39,726 nt of DNA from Pedobacter sp. SYP-B3415 (GTDB lineage: Bacteria > Bacteroidota > Bacteroidia > Sphingobacteriales > Sphingobacteriaceae). The notes beneath the pieces were generated by a model, which saw nothing but the letters and a program-made list of their open reading frames with translations, did no database searches and was not told the DNA's origin. Within the stretch, counting starts at the first letter, position 1. Each line of letters begins with the position of its first letter. The stretch spans positions 1 to 39,726 of the forward strand of contig NZ_RXNQ01000015.1 of the NCBI RefSeq assembly GCF_004138205.1, in the 5' to 3' direction. A program made the translations under genes and the position numbers. Shown here piece after piece: positions 1 through 8,987 of this stretch.

Positions 1-186
1 GACTACCAACAAACGCTATTTGCAACTTGACAGGGGGGCTTACTTATTGAAATAGAACAAAAAACTCTGTTCAAACGCCAGGTATGCCGTTAAAACACAA
101 ACGTTAATTTTTACCGGACAACACTGATTCATGGCTCGTGGTTCAGCTCAGACTTTTCACTTTCGACTTTTCACTTTTGTGCTTTT
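1..186. other. Left-edge non-coding stretch with short direct repeat
   Basis: No convincing gene is seen here. It lies just downstream of the stop codon (TAA, 187-189 on the minus strand) of the fusion-protein gene. Two adjacent 14-bp copies, GACTTTTCACTTTC (151-164) and GACTTTTCACTTTT (165-178), form an imperfect direct repeat. At 94-107 the sequence AACACAAACGTTAA resembles the inverse of the LacI-type operator core found near 30234. If real, it would serve a gene to the left of the window. No stem-loop with a T-run was found for ending the minus-strand operon. Confidence 0.4.
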
Positions 187-3100
187 TTATCGTCGCGTAA
201 CGATAGCAAGCTCATGCGCCGGGCCGGTTTTGACTAGTTGCACCACGTCGCCGCCTTTAAGCCGGGCAACCTTCAGGCATTTGCCGGTCAGGTCATAGAC
301 TTTTAGTTCGTAGTTACCTGAAAAACCGGAAAGATCGAGCGGAAAAGCAGCATCACCGGAATGATATACGACGTATTTCCGACCGTTTTCGCTTAAGAGG
401 TATCCCGCATCAGGAACAGAACCGGCCGGTTGAAGATTCCTTGTTTCGCCTATGATTGATGTATCGAAACCCTGAAGGTCGGCAAGCGAGCCGCCAGCCA
501 TTAAGCTTGCCCAGCCAAAAGCAGGGGCATTATCTGCCGAATACATCACTGCTTTATCAGGAAAGCGCCGGCGGTATTCACTTACAGCCCGGTACACCTG
601 ATCGAACGATGTTTTCTTTGGTTTTAGGAGCCTGGCATGCTGGCGCGGTGCAAGATTTTTTCCGCCGGGCGGCGCGTACGCTGCTCCATCTGCCTGGTAA
701 TGCCAGTACCGGATATCAATAAGGTCGACAATGGCCGCACGCTGCGGATCGGCAAGGATTGCGTCCTGCACATCCTTTGTTGTGCTTAGGCCTATGACGG
801 GATGTTTACCCGTTTGCTTCTTCCACTCGGCCACAGCATCCAGCCAGAACTGAACAAAGTGCAGGGGCCCTGTATACTCGGCGCTTGTAAGCTGAATTAC
901 ACCGTTGTTGCCGGCAAAATTTTCAAGACACTTTCTGATGTACAGCCGGTGGAGACTGCGCCGCTTCGGATCGGACAGATCATAAAACTGATCGGCCATG
1001 AAAATACGTTTATCGCCGGCGTAGGGCACCGGCTCAGGAAAACCTGTATCATTGACATTGTTGGCCGTGCGCCACGGGAAGTCGGCATAATGTGCGCCCG
1101 CTTCGATAATGTTGTGCTGAAAATAATTCTGGTGAATCAGCGTGAGGCCTTTCCGGTCGGCAAGATCGGCAAATGTTTTTAGCCGATCCCAGTACCATTC
1201 GTTGTATTTACCGAGATCATATTTACTAAGGCCATCCCATGCCGTGTCCTGTCCGCTTCGCGCAAAAGGCAATTCGTAAAAAGGTGCCCAGACATCGCCA
1301 TCCATACGGCGGATGCGCTCATGGTCGTCCCGGCGCCGGTCATACCAGAGCCCGTAGTTGTGTTCAAGAATCTTAACCGGCCCCGACTGCATGCTGTCTG
1401 TCAGCTGATCCAGGTTATCTGTCAGCCCTGCTCCTTCCCGGCCAGGCACAAAACGTGTGATGTGGAAGCGGGTATTCCGCAGGCCATGAGGCCTGGCAGA
1501 GCCGTTCCACCAGGGAACTTCCTGTCTGGCACCTACTGCAAGTCGTCCCGCCCGCGTTAGCCAGCCGTTTTCAAGTTTCAGGGCTGGTGAAAGAGCTGAG
1601 ACCTTTTTTAAGGAAGGATTTACAATGCGTCCGGAACCGGTAACGGGAAGCGGATCTCCGGACACACGGCCGCGGATAAATTCATCGAGTGTGACAGCCG
1701 GAGTTGCAGCCAAGCGGGTCAGCTCCATCGCCACGCTTACCTGCGGACTGCTGGAAGCTTCTGTCTGAACCGGCAATAAGATTGCCCGCTGTACGGCATC
1801 AGCACCGAGACGGTCCTGCAGCTGGCCATAATAAAAGCTTCGCGGCTGAATCTGTTCATTTGACATATCCCAGTAGGCATTTCCCGCAAACTGTGCCCAG
1901 TTTCCCAGGGCCCAGTTCATGGCACCCGGGGGTGCCTCGCAATCAATACGTGCCGCGCTGCATTGCCAGATCATGCTGTTGGCAGCCGTCCAGCCTGCTC
2001 CCTGCCCATCCTGACCGCGGTTTTTCAGGCTCAGCGCCTGACCGTCAACATTGACAATATCGAAAAGGACGCCAGAGGCCCAGCTGTCTGTGGTGCCACT
2101 GAAACCAAAAGGCAGCACAGACTGGCATTGAACAAATGCGTTGGGCCCGGTGGTACAATAACCTGTAGCAAAGTCATGAATTCCGTTTTCAGCAAACAGG
2201 CGCTGAAACAGGCCCTGCTGCCCTGCGGTAAAAAAGGTTTCCCTTCGACCGCCGGCAATTTCAGAGACGGGAGAACGCGAGATACAATCTTCTACAGTTG
2301 TGCGGCGAACGCTCTCTGCCACATACACCGCAGAACCTGCAAAATGCAGAAACTCGATCCGGCGCACCCAGATATCAATTGCATTTTCGATGCTGATCGC
2401 ATTCCAGCGGTGATTTTCGTCTTTGGCGTTTGCCCCATCGAACGTTGAGCGCATCAGGATATTTTCGACTCCGGCCTGACTAACCCGGCCCGTCCAGGTA
2501 TACCTGGCTACCATCGCGCCGCCAAAGGACGGATCGAGCGCTGTTGTAAGTGGTGCATCAAGTGTCAGCTCATTTCCATTCACCGCGAGGACCGTCCGGT
2601 CCCAATACAGGTCGCGCTGACCTGGTTTCCAGCCAAGTGAGGTAATGCCACCGCCAAAATGTGCCGTGCCCAGCTCTGCAATCCACTTGTCTGTTGAGGG
2701 ACGGCGAATGCGAATGTGATCGCCCGGCCGGTAAGTATTTGGCGTCTGTGTTTTCAGCGACCGGGAGTTTACCGGTACATATAATGGGGCAAGGGCTTGT
2801 TCCTGCTCTGTCTTGCGGTTGTTTTTGCCGCCAATGCGGATGACACCAATCCTGTCGAGTCCGGCCGCTACCAGTTGTGTCCCGTTGCTGTCCATCCCCG
2901 CACCGCGAAGTACCACACCCGAAGTATGAAGGAAAATTGTACCATTTACGTGGTAAGTACCTTTCTGCAACTGGACCGCCCCTCTAAAGCCATCGCTGCC
3001 AGGCTTCAGCTCAGATACATAATCAATTGCCGCCTGGATCGCTTCAGTTGCGTCGCCGGTACTCGTCGGAACGACTGCCTTAACAGCAACCAGCGGAACC

Positions 3101-3315
3101 GGTTTGTCGCCTGCAGCATACCCGCTATAAGAAAAATCAGGGATCCGGTTGCCAAGGCTGTCAGGCGTATATTGCAGCTTCCCGTTCTTGTCGGCGTAAA
3201 CAGGCTTTGGCGGCTCTTTTTTTTTTTGCGCCACTGCACCGATGCCGGTACATACTACGACCAGCAAAAAGACGGGTTTTAACCATATCAGGCAAGCGGC
3301 TTGTAGTTTCAGCAT
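187..3315 (-). CDS. Secreted beta-helix / hydrolase-like fusion protein (DUF6298-type C-terminal region)
   Basis: A 1042-residue secreted protein with a hydrophobic signal segment at about residues 8-29 ending in AVAQ. Residues ~75-510 read as a right-handed parallel beta-helix of the pectate-lyase/GH28 type: an STGDATEAIQAAIDY start typical of pectin-active helices, followed by repeated short beta-strand rungs. A linker leads to residues ~600-960, which look like a (beta/alpha)-barrel hydrolase rich in aromatic residues, with acidic candidates E651 (in ILEHNYGLWYD) and E813 (in LTSAEYTGPLHF). The last ~80 residues are a beta-sandwich-like tail (YELKVYDLTGK). I recall the C-terminal half as the DUF6298 type, but that name is from memory. 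It is the last gene of the minus-strand lyase operon, starting 4 bp after the upstream lyase stop codon, so it is probably co-translated and acts on pectin fragments. The reaction is unknown. Confidence 0.8.
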   Translation of the reverse strand: MLKLQAACLIWLKPVFLLVVVCTGIGAVAQKKKEPPKPVYADKNGKLQYTPDSLGNRIPDFSYSGYAAGDKPVPLVAVKAVVPTSTGDATEAIQAAIDYVSELKPGSDGFRGAVQLQKGTYHVNGTIFLHTSGVVLRGAGMDSNGTQLVAAGLDRIGVIRIGGKNNRKTEQEQALAPLYVPVNSRSLKTQTPNTYRPGDHIRIRRPSTDKWIAELGTAHFGGGITSLGWKPGQRDLYWDRTVLAVNGNELTLDAPLTTALDPSFGGAMVARYTWTGRVSQAGVENILMRSTFDGANAKDENHRWNAISIENAIDIWVRRIEFLHFAGSAVYVAESVRRTTVEDCISRSPVSEIAGGRRETFFTAGQQGLFQRLFAENGIHDFATGYCTTGPNAFVQCQSVLPFGFSGTTDSWASGVLFDIVNVDGQALSLKNRGQDGQGAGWTAANSMIWQCSAARIDCEAPPGAMNWALGNWAQFAGNAYWDMSNEQIQPRSFYYGQLQDRLGADAVQRAILLPVQTEASSSPQVSVAMELTRLAATPAVTLDEFIRGRVSGDPLPVTGSGRIVNPSLKKVSALSPALKLENGWLTRAGRLAVGARQEVPWWNGSARPHGLRNTRFHITRFVPGREGAGLTDNLDQLTDSMQSGPVKILEHNYGLWYDRRRDDHERIRRMDGDVWAPFYELPFARSGQDTAWDGLSKYDLGKYNEWYWDRLKTFADLADRKGLTLIHQNYFQHNIIEAGAHYADFPWRTANNVNDTGFPEPVPYAGDKRIFMADQFYDLSDPKRRSLHRLYIRKCLENFAGNNGVIQLTSAEYTGPLHFVQFWLDAVAEWKKQTGKHPVIGLSTTKDVQDAILADPQRAAIVDLIDIRYWHYQADGAAYAPPGGKNLAPRQHARLLKPKKTSFDQVYRAVSEYRRRFPDKAVMYSADNAPAFGWASLMAGGSLADLQGFDTSIIGETRNLQPAGSVPDAGYLLSENGRKYVVYHSGDAAFPLDLSGFSGNYELKVYDLTGKCLKVARLKGGDVVQLVKTGPAHELAIVTRR

Positions 3316-3319
3316 GATC

Positions 3320-4963
3320 TCATTTTGCGGGGCCTGCCGGTCTTACCTGATTTACAGGAACCAGGCTGTTTAAATAATTTTCAATGTTCGCGTAACCATT
3401 TTTCGCCAAACGGGGAGCATCGGCTGGATTGGCCGGATCAAGGCCGTTGCTGCGCTCCCAGGCATCAGGTATGCCATCTCCATCCCCGTCCGTATAAGGT
3501 TTGCCAGTATAGTCCGGATATCCGCCCACCTGGCTAATATCTGAAATAATTCCTTTTTTATATGAATCCGCCGGCAGGCGGCGTTTTACATAACCTTTGC
3601 CCTGCGGCGAATCGAGGCCCTCCTTATACTGAATCCTGCCGCTTCGCACCTGCTCAATGATGCGCAAATCGACCGGATCGCGCCTGGGCAGGCTCGCTCC
3701 TGAATGATCAAGCACGTAGCTATAGGCGGTTTTGGCGTCGGTCAGCGTGAGCTTTGCCATGGGGAGCGGCCTTGCTGACCGAATCGAATCGAGTAATTTT
3801 TGTTTGTCGCCCGCGGTTTCCGGCTGCACACCACCATCCCAATTATTACGTGTTACCTGCTCATTGCCTTCAATCACGTTGCCATGAACATATGCCTTGC
3901 CGAACAGGTGTGTAAAGTTTTTGCTGCGACCGGTTTCAGGTTTGAGGATCCGGTAAGAGATCGGTTCGCCGGCCGGTGTGATGGGCCCGGGTTTGTAATA
4001 ATTGTTGATGAAGTTATACGCCGAATTGTTGTCGCCCCCGTCAGCACTGCGGTTCCACCAGTTAAAAACGACATTATTCGCAAAACCAAAATCGCCGTAC
4101 ATACCGACAGAGGGGTTCCGGCTGATGTTCGAGGCCCACAGGTTGCGCATGAAGGTGCTGTTCAATCCGCCGATCGTGCTTCCGAACGCATGGTTGTAGG
4201 TGTCCAGGGCCTCAGAAAATATGGAATTCTGAATGGTGACGTTCACGGTAGGCAGTTTTTGCGGCGCTGATCCATCGCCGGGACTGTAAACATGCCGGTA
4301 AACAGACATGTTTTCATCCAGCCCCCAGCTCGCCGACACATGGTCGATCATGATGTTGCCTACCGGATTGCCGCCAATGGCATCGTCGCGGCGGGTTACA
4401 TCGGTTTCGCCGCGTCTGAACCGCATATACCGGATCACCACATCGTGGGTGTTGATCCAGACCGACTCGCCGGCTATACATACCCCATCGCCGGGCGCGC
4501 TTTGCCCGGCAATCGTAATGTAAGGAGCACGGATGATCAGCGGGGTTTTTAGCCGGATGATACCGGCCACGTTAAACACGATAATTCTGGCTCCGCCCTG
4601 TTCACAGGCTTCACGAAGACTTCCCTTGCCCGAATCGTTCAGGTTTGTAACGACAAAGACTCTTCCACCGCGGCCGCCTGGGGTAAATGCACCACCACCT
4701 TCCGCACCGGGAAAGGCGGGGATTTTTGCCTGGGGAAGATCTGATGGTTTTGCAGCCCAGGGTATAAACGGCTTGCCATTGCGGCTGTCCCGGTCAATAA
4801 TCGATTTCACCTTCAGGAATTGTGCATCTGATGCCGCATGAATCCTGGCCAGAAGCGAGTCGGCTTTTGCCTCCATCGCAGCGGGAATTACGGGATATTG
4901 CGAATAGACGCCGGAGCATGCTGCCATGAGCATAACAAAGGTGAGAACTGTGGGCTTTCTCAT
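3320..4963 (-). CDS. Pectate lyase, PL1 family (second of a tandem pair)
   Basis: A 547-residue secreted polysaccharide lyase with a signal peptide (MRKPTVLTFVMLMAACSGVYSQ). The PL1-type parallel beta-helix starts at FPGAEGGGAF near residue 85. It continues through GGRGGRVFVVTNLNDSGKGS, TIAGQSAPGDGVCIAGES, the DVVIRYMRFRRGE strand and MIDHVSASWGLDENMS, which carry the conserved arginines and acidic calcium-site residues of the family. PL1 enzymes cleave de-esterified polygalacturonate by calcium-dependent beta-elimination, giving 4,5-unsaturated products. The C-terminus has an acidic thrombospondin-type-3-like calcium motif (DGDGDGIPDAWE) and then a short helical tail. The start codon overlaps the stop of the upstream paralogue by 4 bp (4960-4963), which suggests translational coupling. 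It is clearly homologous along its whole length to the neighbour and probably arose by duplication. Substrate subtype (homogalacturonan or another uronate backbone) cannot be fixed from sequence alone. Confidence 0.92.
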   Translation of the reverse strand: MRKPTVLTFVMLMAACSGVYSQYPVIPAAMEAKADSLLARIHAASDAQFLKVKSIIDRDSRNGKPFIPWAAKPSDLPQAKIPAFPGAEGGGAFTPGGRGGRVFVVTNLNDSGKGSLREACEQGGARIIVFNVAGIIRLKTPLIIRAPYITIAGQSAPGDGVCIAGESVWINTHDVVIRYMRFRRGETDVTRRDDAIGGNPVGNIMIDHVSASWGLDENMSVYRHVYSPGDGSAPQKLPTVNVTIQNSIFSEALDTYNHAFGSTIGGLNSTFMRNLWASNISRNPSVGMYGDFGFANNVVFNWWNRSADGGDNNSAYNFINNYYKPGPITPAGEPISYRILKPETGRSKNFTHLFGKAYVHGNVIEGNEQVTRNNWDGGVQPETAGDKQKLLDSIRSARPLPMAKLTLTDAKTAYSYVLDHSGASLPRRDPVDLRIIEQVRSGRIQYKEGLDSPQGKGYVKRRLPADSYKKGIISDISQVGGYPDYTGKPYTDGDGDGIPDAWERSNGLDPANPADAPRLAKNGYANIENYLNSLVPVNQVRPAGPAK

Positions 4964-6633
4964 TTTGCAAGCGGTTTCACATTTTTCTCTGCAACGACAC
5001 TGTTCAGGTATATCTCGATGTTTGAATAACCGCCGGCGGCGATCTTCGATGCATCTGAGGCATCGTTCGGATTGAGCTTATTTTTCAACTCATAACTATC
5101 CGGCATTCCGTCATTATCACTATCCTTATAAGGTGTGCCTTTGTATTCCGGATAACCACCAACCTGGCTGATATCAGTGATAATTCCTTTTTTATAAGAA
5201 TCTATCGGCAAACGGCGGTGTTCGAACTGCTTTTCCGGCAGCTTTACGTTTGCCGGGTATTCTATTTTACCGGTAGTAACCTGTTTGACAACCCGGGTAT
5301 CCACCGGATCACGTTTAGGCAAGGTAGCGCCGGCATTTTCAAGCACATACAGACGCGCCTGTTCTGTCGGAAGAATGGTGATGTGCGCCATTGGGAATGG
5401 TTTGGCCGCACGCATGGCCGCGAAATAGGGTTTTGCTTCTTCAAAACTCATCAGATCGCCTTTTTTATTTTCAAGCTGCACACCGCCATCCCAGTTGTCT
5501 TTTGTTACACGCGCATTCCCCTCAACAATGTTGCCCTGTACGTAAGCCCTGCCAAAAACAACATAAGGCAGTTTGCTGCGGCCCGACTCCGGCTTCAGGA
5601 TACGGTAGCTAATAGGGTCAGCGAGATTTGTAACCGGTCCGGGTTTGTAATAATTATTCATAATGTTGAACGTTCCCGTATAATCGCTGCCGTCTGTAGA
5701 ACGGTTGTTCCAGTTAAAGATGACGTTATTGGCGAAGTTGAACGTACCGTTCCAGCCTATAGACGGATTGCGCGCTGCATTATCAGCCCAGAGGTTGCGC
5801 ATAAATGTGCAGTTTTCACCGCCTAATGTACTCCCGAATGCATGGTTCCAGGTATCCAGGGCCTCTGAAAATATCGAATTCTGAATGGTGATGTTCACGG
5901 TGGCCAGCTTCTCCTCTGCCTTGCCGGTGCTGTCGTTGTACATATGCCTGTACATAGACATATTTTCGTCCAGCCCCCAGCTTGCTGAAACATGATCAAT
6001 CATAATGTTGCCAACCGGGTTTCCTCCTATTGCATCATCGCGGCGCCCGACAAAAGTTTCGCCGCGGCGGAAGCGCATAAACCGAACCACTACATCGTGC
6101 GTATTTAGCCATACTGACTCGCCTGCTACGCACACCCCATCCCCCGGCGCGGTCTGGCCTGCAATGGTAATATATGGCGCACGGATGATAAGCGGCGTTT
6201 TTAATCTGATGATTCCCGCAACGTTAAATACGACAATCCTGGCCCCGCCCTGTTCACAGGCATCGCGAAGTGATCCCGGCCCGCTGTCGTTCAAATTTTT
6301 CACGACAATAACCCGGCCGCCACGCCCCCCAAAACTGTATGCTCCCCCGCCTTCGGCACCGGGAAAAGCAGGCAGATCTGATTGCGGAAGATCGGTTGGG
6401 CGGCCCGCCCACGGAATGTAGGGCTTACCTTGCCGGGCTTCTGCTTCAATGATCGGTTTGGCTTTTTCCCATGCAATGTCAGACTGGCGATAAGCCGCTT
6501 TCATCATTGAATCGGAGCTGCGTTTCACATCTTCAGGGATTTTTGGATACTGCGCCTTTACGGTGAGTGTTGCGGACAGGGATAGCACGGCAGTCAGGAC
6601 TGCACCTAATTGGCGAAAAAGTTTTCTTCTCAT
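4960..6633 (-). CDS. Pectate lyase, PL1 family (first of a tandem pair)
   Basis: A 557-residue secreted lyase with an N-terminal signal (MRRKLFRQLGAVLTAVLSLS, cleaved near VKAQ). The helix core begins at FPGAEGGGAYSFGGRGG (90-106). Family motifs are NLNDSGPGSLRDACEQGG (113-130), TIAGQTAPGDGV (156-167), the VVVRFMRFRRGE strand (181-192) and IDHVSASWGLDENMS (212-226). Residues 504-524 hold an acidic calcium-binding repeat (DSDNDGMPDSYE). The expected reaction is beta-elimination of polygalacturonate, extracellular or at the cell surface/periplasm. It is the first gene after the susD terminator and lies 317 bp from susD, so it probably has its own promoter in 6634-6893 in addition to read-through. 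It leads a three-gene set with its paralogue and the beta-helix fusion protein. Confidence 0.92.
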   Translation of the reverse strand: MRRKLFRQLGAVLTAVLSLSATLTVKAQYPKIPEDVKRSSDSMMKAAYRQSDIAWEKAKPIIEAEARQGKPYIPWAGRPTDLPQSDLPAFPGAEGGGAYSFGGRGGRVIVVKNLNDSGPGSLRDACEQGGARIVVFNVAGIIRLKTPLIIRAPYITIAGQTAPGDGVCVAGESVWLNTHDVVVRFMRFRRGETFVGRRDDAIGGNPVGNIMIDHVSASWGLDENMSMYRHMYNDSTGKAEEKLATVNITIQNSIFSEALDTWNHAFGSTLGGENCTFMRNLWADNAARNPSIGWNGTFNFANNVIFNWNNRSTDGSDYTGTFNIMNNYYKPGPVTNLADPISYRILKPESGRSKLPYVVFGRAYVQGNIVEGNARVTKDNWDGGVQLENKKGDLMSFEEAKPYFAAMRAAKPFPMAHITILPTEQARLYVLENAGATLPKRDPVDTRVVKQVTTGKIEYPANVKLPEKQFEHRRLPIDSYKKGIITDISQVGGYPEYKGTPYKDSDNDGMPDSYELKNKLNPNDASDASKIAAGGYSNIEIYLNSVVAEKNVKPLAK

Positions 6634-6757
6634 TGGTTTTGCTCGTTCGCTGCCGGTTAGAAAGCCTGCCTGGCAGGCAGCTGCTGTTGTAAAGTTAACA
6701 GGCTGGCTCGTTCTCCGGTTGATAGCGGATAAATATTTTGGTTAGAGTCGGCATTGA

Positions 6758-6790
6758 CAAAGCTCAGATACGATTATCCGGATGCACAAC
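6758..6790 (-). promoter_or_regulatory. Candidate promoter for the pectate lyase genes
   Basis: On the minus strand GTTG (6787-6790) is followed after 21 bp by GAGCTTTG (6758-6765). This matches the Bacteroidota primary-sigma pattern (TTTG at -33, TAnnTTTG at -7) in 3 of 4 and 5 of 6 fixed positions. It lies downstream of the susD terminator and ~125 bp before the lyase start codon. The call is weak and is made mainly because a terminator upstream requires some promoter here. Confidence 0.25.
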
Positions 6791-6893
6791 ACCATGTATT
6801 CAATATTTAAATATAAACAAAGAATTCAAATGTGAAAGCTAAAACCTCAGGAATTTTACAATCCGGACTACGTTTCCGGCCACAGGCTGCAAA

Positions 6894-6927
6894 CAAAAAA
6901 GTCATCCATGCGGTGCGCACAGATGAC
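6894..6927 (-). terminator. Intrinsic terminator after susD
   Basis: Read on the minus strand, GTCATCTGTGCG pairs with CGCATGGATGAC around a CAC loop. This is a stem of about 12 bp with two G-T type pairs, and it is followed directly by TTTTTTG. It lies 24 bp after the susD stop codon. Together these are textbook features of a Rho-independent terminator. It should reduce transcription from susCD into the pectate lyase genes. Confidence 0.88.
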
Positions 6928-6950
6928 TACAAAAAACAAACTAATAACTA

Positions 6951-8960
6951 CTATTTCAACGGGTCGAATGTTCCTGGTCCTCTCAGGCTGTTCCAACCCT
7001 TGGTCTGTTCAACATTCGGCGAGGCGCTGAGGATATTTTCATTCAGACCAAAGAAGTAATATTCGGGATACCATTTAAATTTCCAGTCGGCCGGGTTGGT
7101 TTTATCCAGGTCGTCTTTCACCGTGATGGTGAAATAGTTATCATACAGATAGTCCAGGTAAGCGGCATAATTGGCCGATCCGTTTGGTGTAGGATAACTG
7201 GCCGGGTCGCGGTCGATTACCGGAGCGTTGCCGCTGGCCGGTTTGAGCATCGGGTCTGTTGTACCTACATATTTTGCGCCAGCAGTCGTTTTAACCGTGA
7301 TAAAATATCCTGTTCTGCGGGTGCCGTTTAACGGCTTGATACCCAGGCGCGCGGCAGTGGGCGAATCTTCTTCAAAAAGCATCCAGCGGCGAAGATCAAA
7401 AAAGCGCTTGCCTTCGTATGCAAATTCGATTTTCCGCTCATTCAGGACCGCTGCAAACAGCTGGTCACGGCTGGTTGCAGCGCCAAGGCCGTAGGCGCCA
7501 TCCAGGTTTTCCACACCCGCACGTTCGCGAATCGTTTTAATCAGGTTCAGACCTTCTGTAAGGCGGTTGCTGCCAATGGCTGCTTCAGCCAGGTTGAGCA
7601 CGACTTCGGCAAAACGCATTTCCATATAGTCCATGCCATTCTGCGAAAAGTTACCATTTGCATTACTTGCATTCGGATCTGTTGCCTTACTCAGGTAAAC
7701 AGCACTCGCATTAGCTCCCTTTGTCTCGGTGGTCTGGCTTGGAATAGCTTCCGTTGCATTGCGGTACCATTTATAGGTCCACTGCTTATAGTTGGCATTA
7801 CCTGCGTATGGCCAGATGGCTCCGTTGTACGTAAACGTTTTGTAGAAACGTGGATCGCGGTTTTTATAGAATTTTTTGGCATCATAGGCATAGGTTGAGC
7901 TGCCAGGCATTTTTCCGTCTTTCATCGGGAATGCATCGACCATTTCTCGGGTTGGCGACAATGAGCCGGCACCATTGATCTCTTTTGAGCGTGCGGCCTG
8001 CTCCCAGCCATTGTTTCGTGTCGTATTTCCGCCGATAGCAAGATTATTGAATCCATAAACGATTACTGCTTCAGGATTATTGGCATCTGTAAACCACATA
8101 TTTCCCCAGGCTGTTCCATTTGCGGTTCCCCCTGTTTTAAACAGGCCGCCGCCATTGGCTTCAAGCAGTGTTTTCGCTGCCAGGTTGGCCTGGTATGCGG
8201 CCTCCCATCTTGCCGGGTCATCATTTCGGTTAAACAGCGGGCTTGCCCAGGTAAGCATCACACGGCCGCGAAGTGCTGCTGCCGCACCGCTGGTCATACG
8301 TCCCCAATCGGCTCCGGTCCATTTTCCGGGCAGCAGGGCGATTGCCTGATCAATGTCTGCATTGATCTGCCTGATGCATTCTGATGTTGAGCTGCGCGGA
8401 ATTTCGAGCGAGATGCCATCGGAAGCGACCGGATTTTGCGGCGTAAGCGCCAGCGGAACGCCGCCATACAAACGGACCAGGTCAAAATATTGCCAGGCGC
8501 GCCAGAAATACATTTGTCCCTTCAGTTTGTTGCGAACGTCTTCAGCGATACCATATTTATCGATCTCGGCCAGGAATATATTGATCTGTTTCAGCCTTGT
8601 GTATGGATTGTTAACAATGCTCGATGTAAGCCGTGCGCCGAAATAAGGCAGCGCGTGGGCATTTGTATAACTGATCGATGCCCAGACTTTATTCAGGTCG
8701 GTCTCGCCGGCAAACTCATCCGTCGTTTTGGCAAAGTTGTCATTATTCGTTGCCAGGTTCCAGGAAAGTGACTGCGCATTGTTTGCCGGCAGAAACAGCC
8801 CGTAGAGGTAGTCTACATATGCCTGCGCCAGCAGCGGATCCTTAAACACTTCTTCGTTATAGCCTGACAAATCCCTTTTTTCTTCAAGGAAGTCATCTTT
8901 GCAACCCGCTGTAAAAACAAGCAGGCAGATGATGGCGGTATATATCTTTTTCATTTTCAT
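6951..8960 (-). CDS. SusD/RagB-family glycan-binding outer-membrane lipoprotein
   Basis: A 669-residue surface lipoprotein. The signal ends in the lipobox TAGC with the lipidated cysteine at residue 20, followed by KDDFLEEKRD, typical of SusD proteins. The N-terminal region has the usual TPR-like helices, including GQMYFWRAWQYFDLVRLYGGVPL (about 150-172), and the C-terminal part has the MRFAEVVLNLAEA...NERKIEFAYEGKRFFDLRRW signature. SusD proteins cap the SusC barrel and bind oligosaccharides for import. It is longer than many SusD proteins (~500-600), as is common for pectin loci. It starts 27 bp after the susC stop and is followed by a strong terminator. The ligand is inferred to be a pectic oligosaccharide from the neighbouring lyases. 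Confidence 0.95.
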   Translation of the reverse strand: MKMKKIYTAIICLLVFTAGCKDDFLEEKRDLSGYNEEVFKDPLLAQAYVDYLYGLFLPANNAQSLSWNLATNNDNFAKTTDEFAGETDLNKVWASISYTNAHALPYFGARLTSSIVNNPYTRLKQINIFLAEIDKYGIAEDVRNKLKGQMYFWRAWQYFDLVRLYGGVPLALTPQNPVASDGISLEIPRSSTSECIRQINADIDQAIALLPGKWTGADWGRMTSGAAAALRGRVMLTWASPLFNRNDDPARWEAAYQANLAAKTLLEANGGGLFKTGGTANGTAWGNMWFTDANNPEAVIVYGFNNLAIGGNTTRNNGWEQAARSKEINGAGSLSPTREMVDAFPMKDGKMPGSSTYAYDAKKFYKNRDPRFYKTFTYNGAIWPYAGNANYKQWTYKWYRNATEAIPSQTTETKGANASAVYLSKATDPNASNANGNFSQNGMDYMEMRFAEVVLNLAEAAIGSNRLTEGLNLIKTIRERAGVENLDGAYGLGAATSRDQLFAAVLNERKIEFAYEGKRFFDLRRWMLFEEDSPTAARLGIKPLNGTRRTGYFITVKTTAGAKYVGTTDPMLKPASGNAPVIDRDPASYPTPNGSANYAAYLDYLYDNYFTITVKDDLDKTNPADWKFKWYPEYYFFGLNENILSASPNVEQTKGWNSLRGPGTFDPLK

Positions 8961-8987
8961 TGCAATCTAAATTGTAATCCGTTTCCT

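Larger units (their letters stand above)
6634..6950. other. Intergenic region between susD and the lyase genes
   Basis: This 317-bp gap holds no convincing gene. It contains the susD terminator (6894-6927), a perfect 15-bp odd palindrome GCCTGCCTGGCAGGC at 6664-6678 that lies 31 bp before the lyase start and falls in the predicted leader, and an AT-rich tract (about 6800-6830). A weak Bacteroidota-type promoter for the lyase genes is listed separately. Confidence 0.6.
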
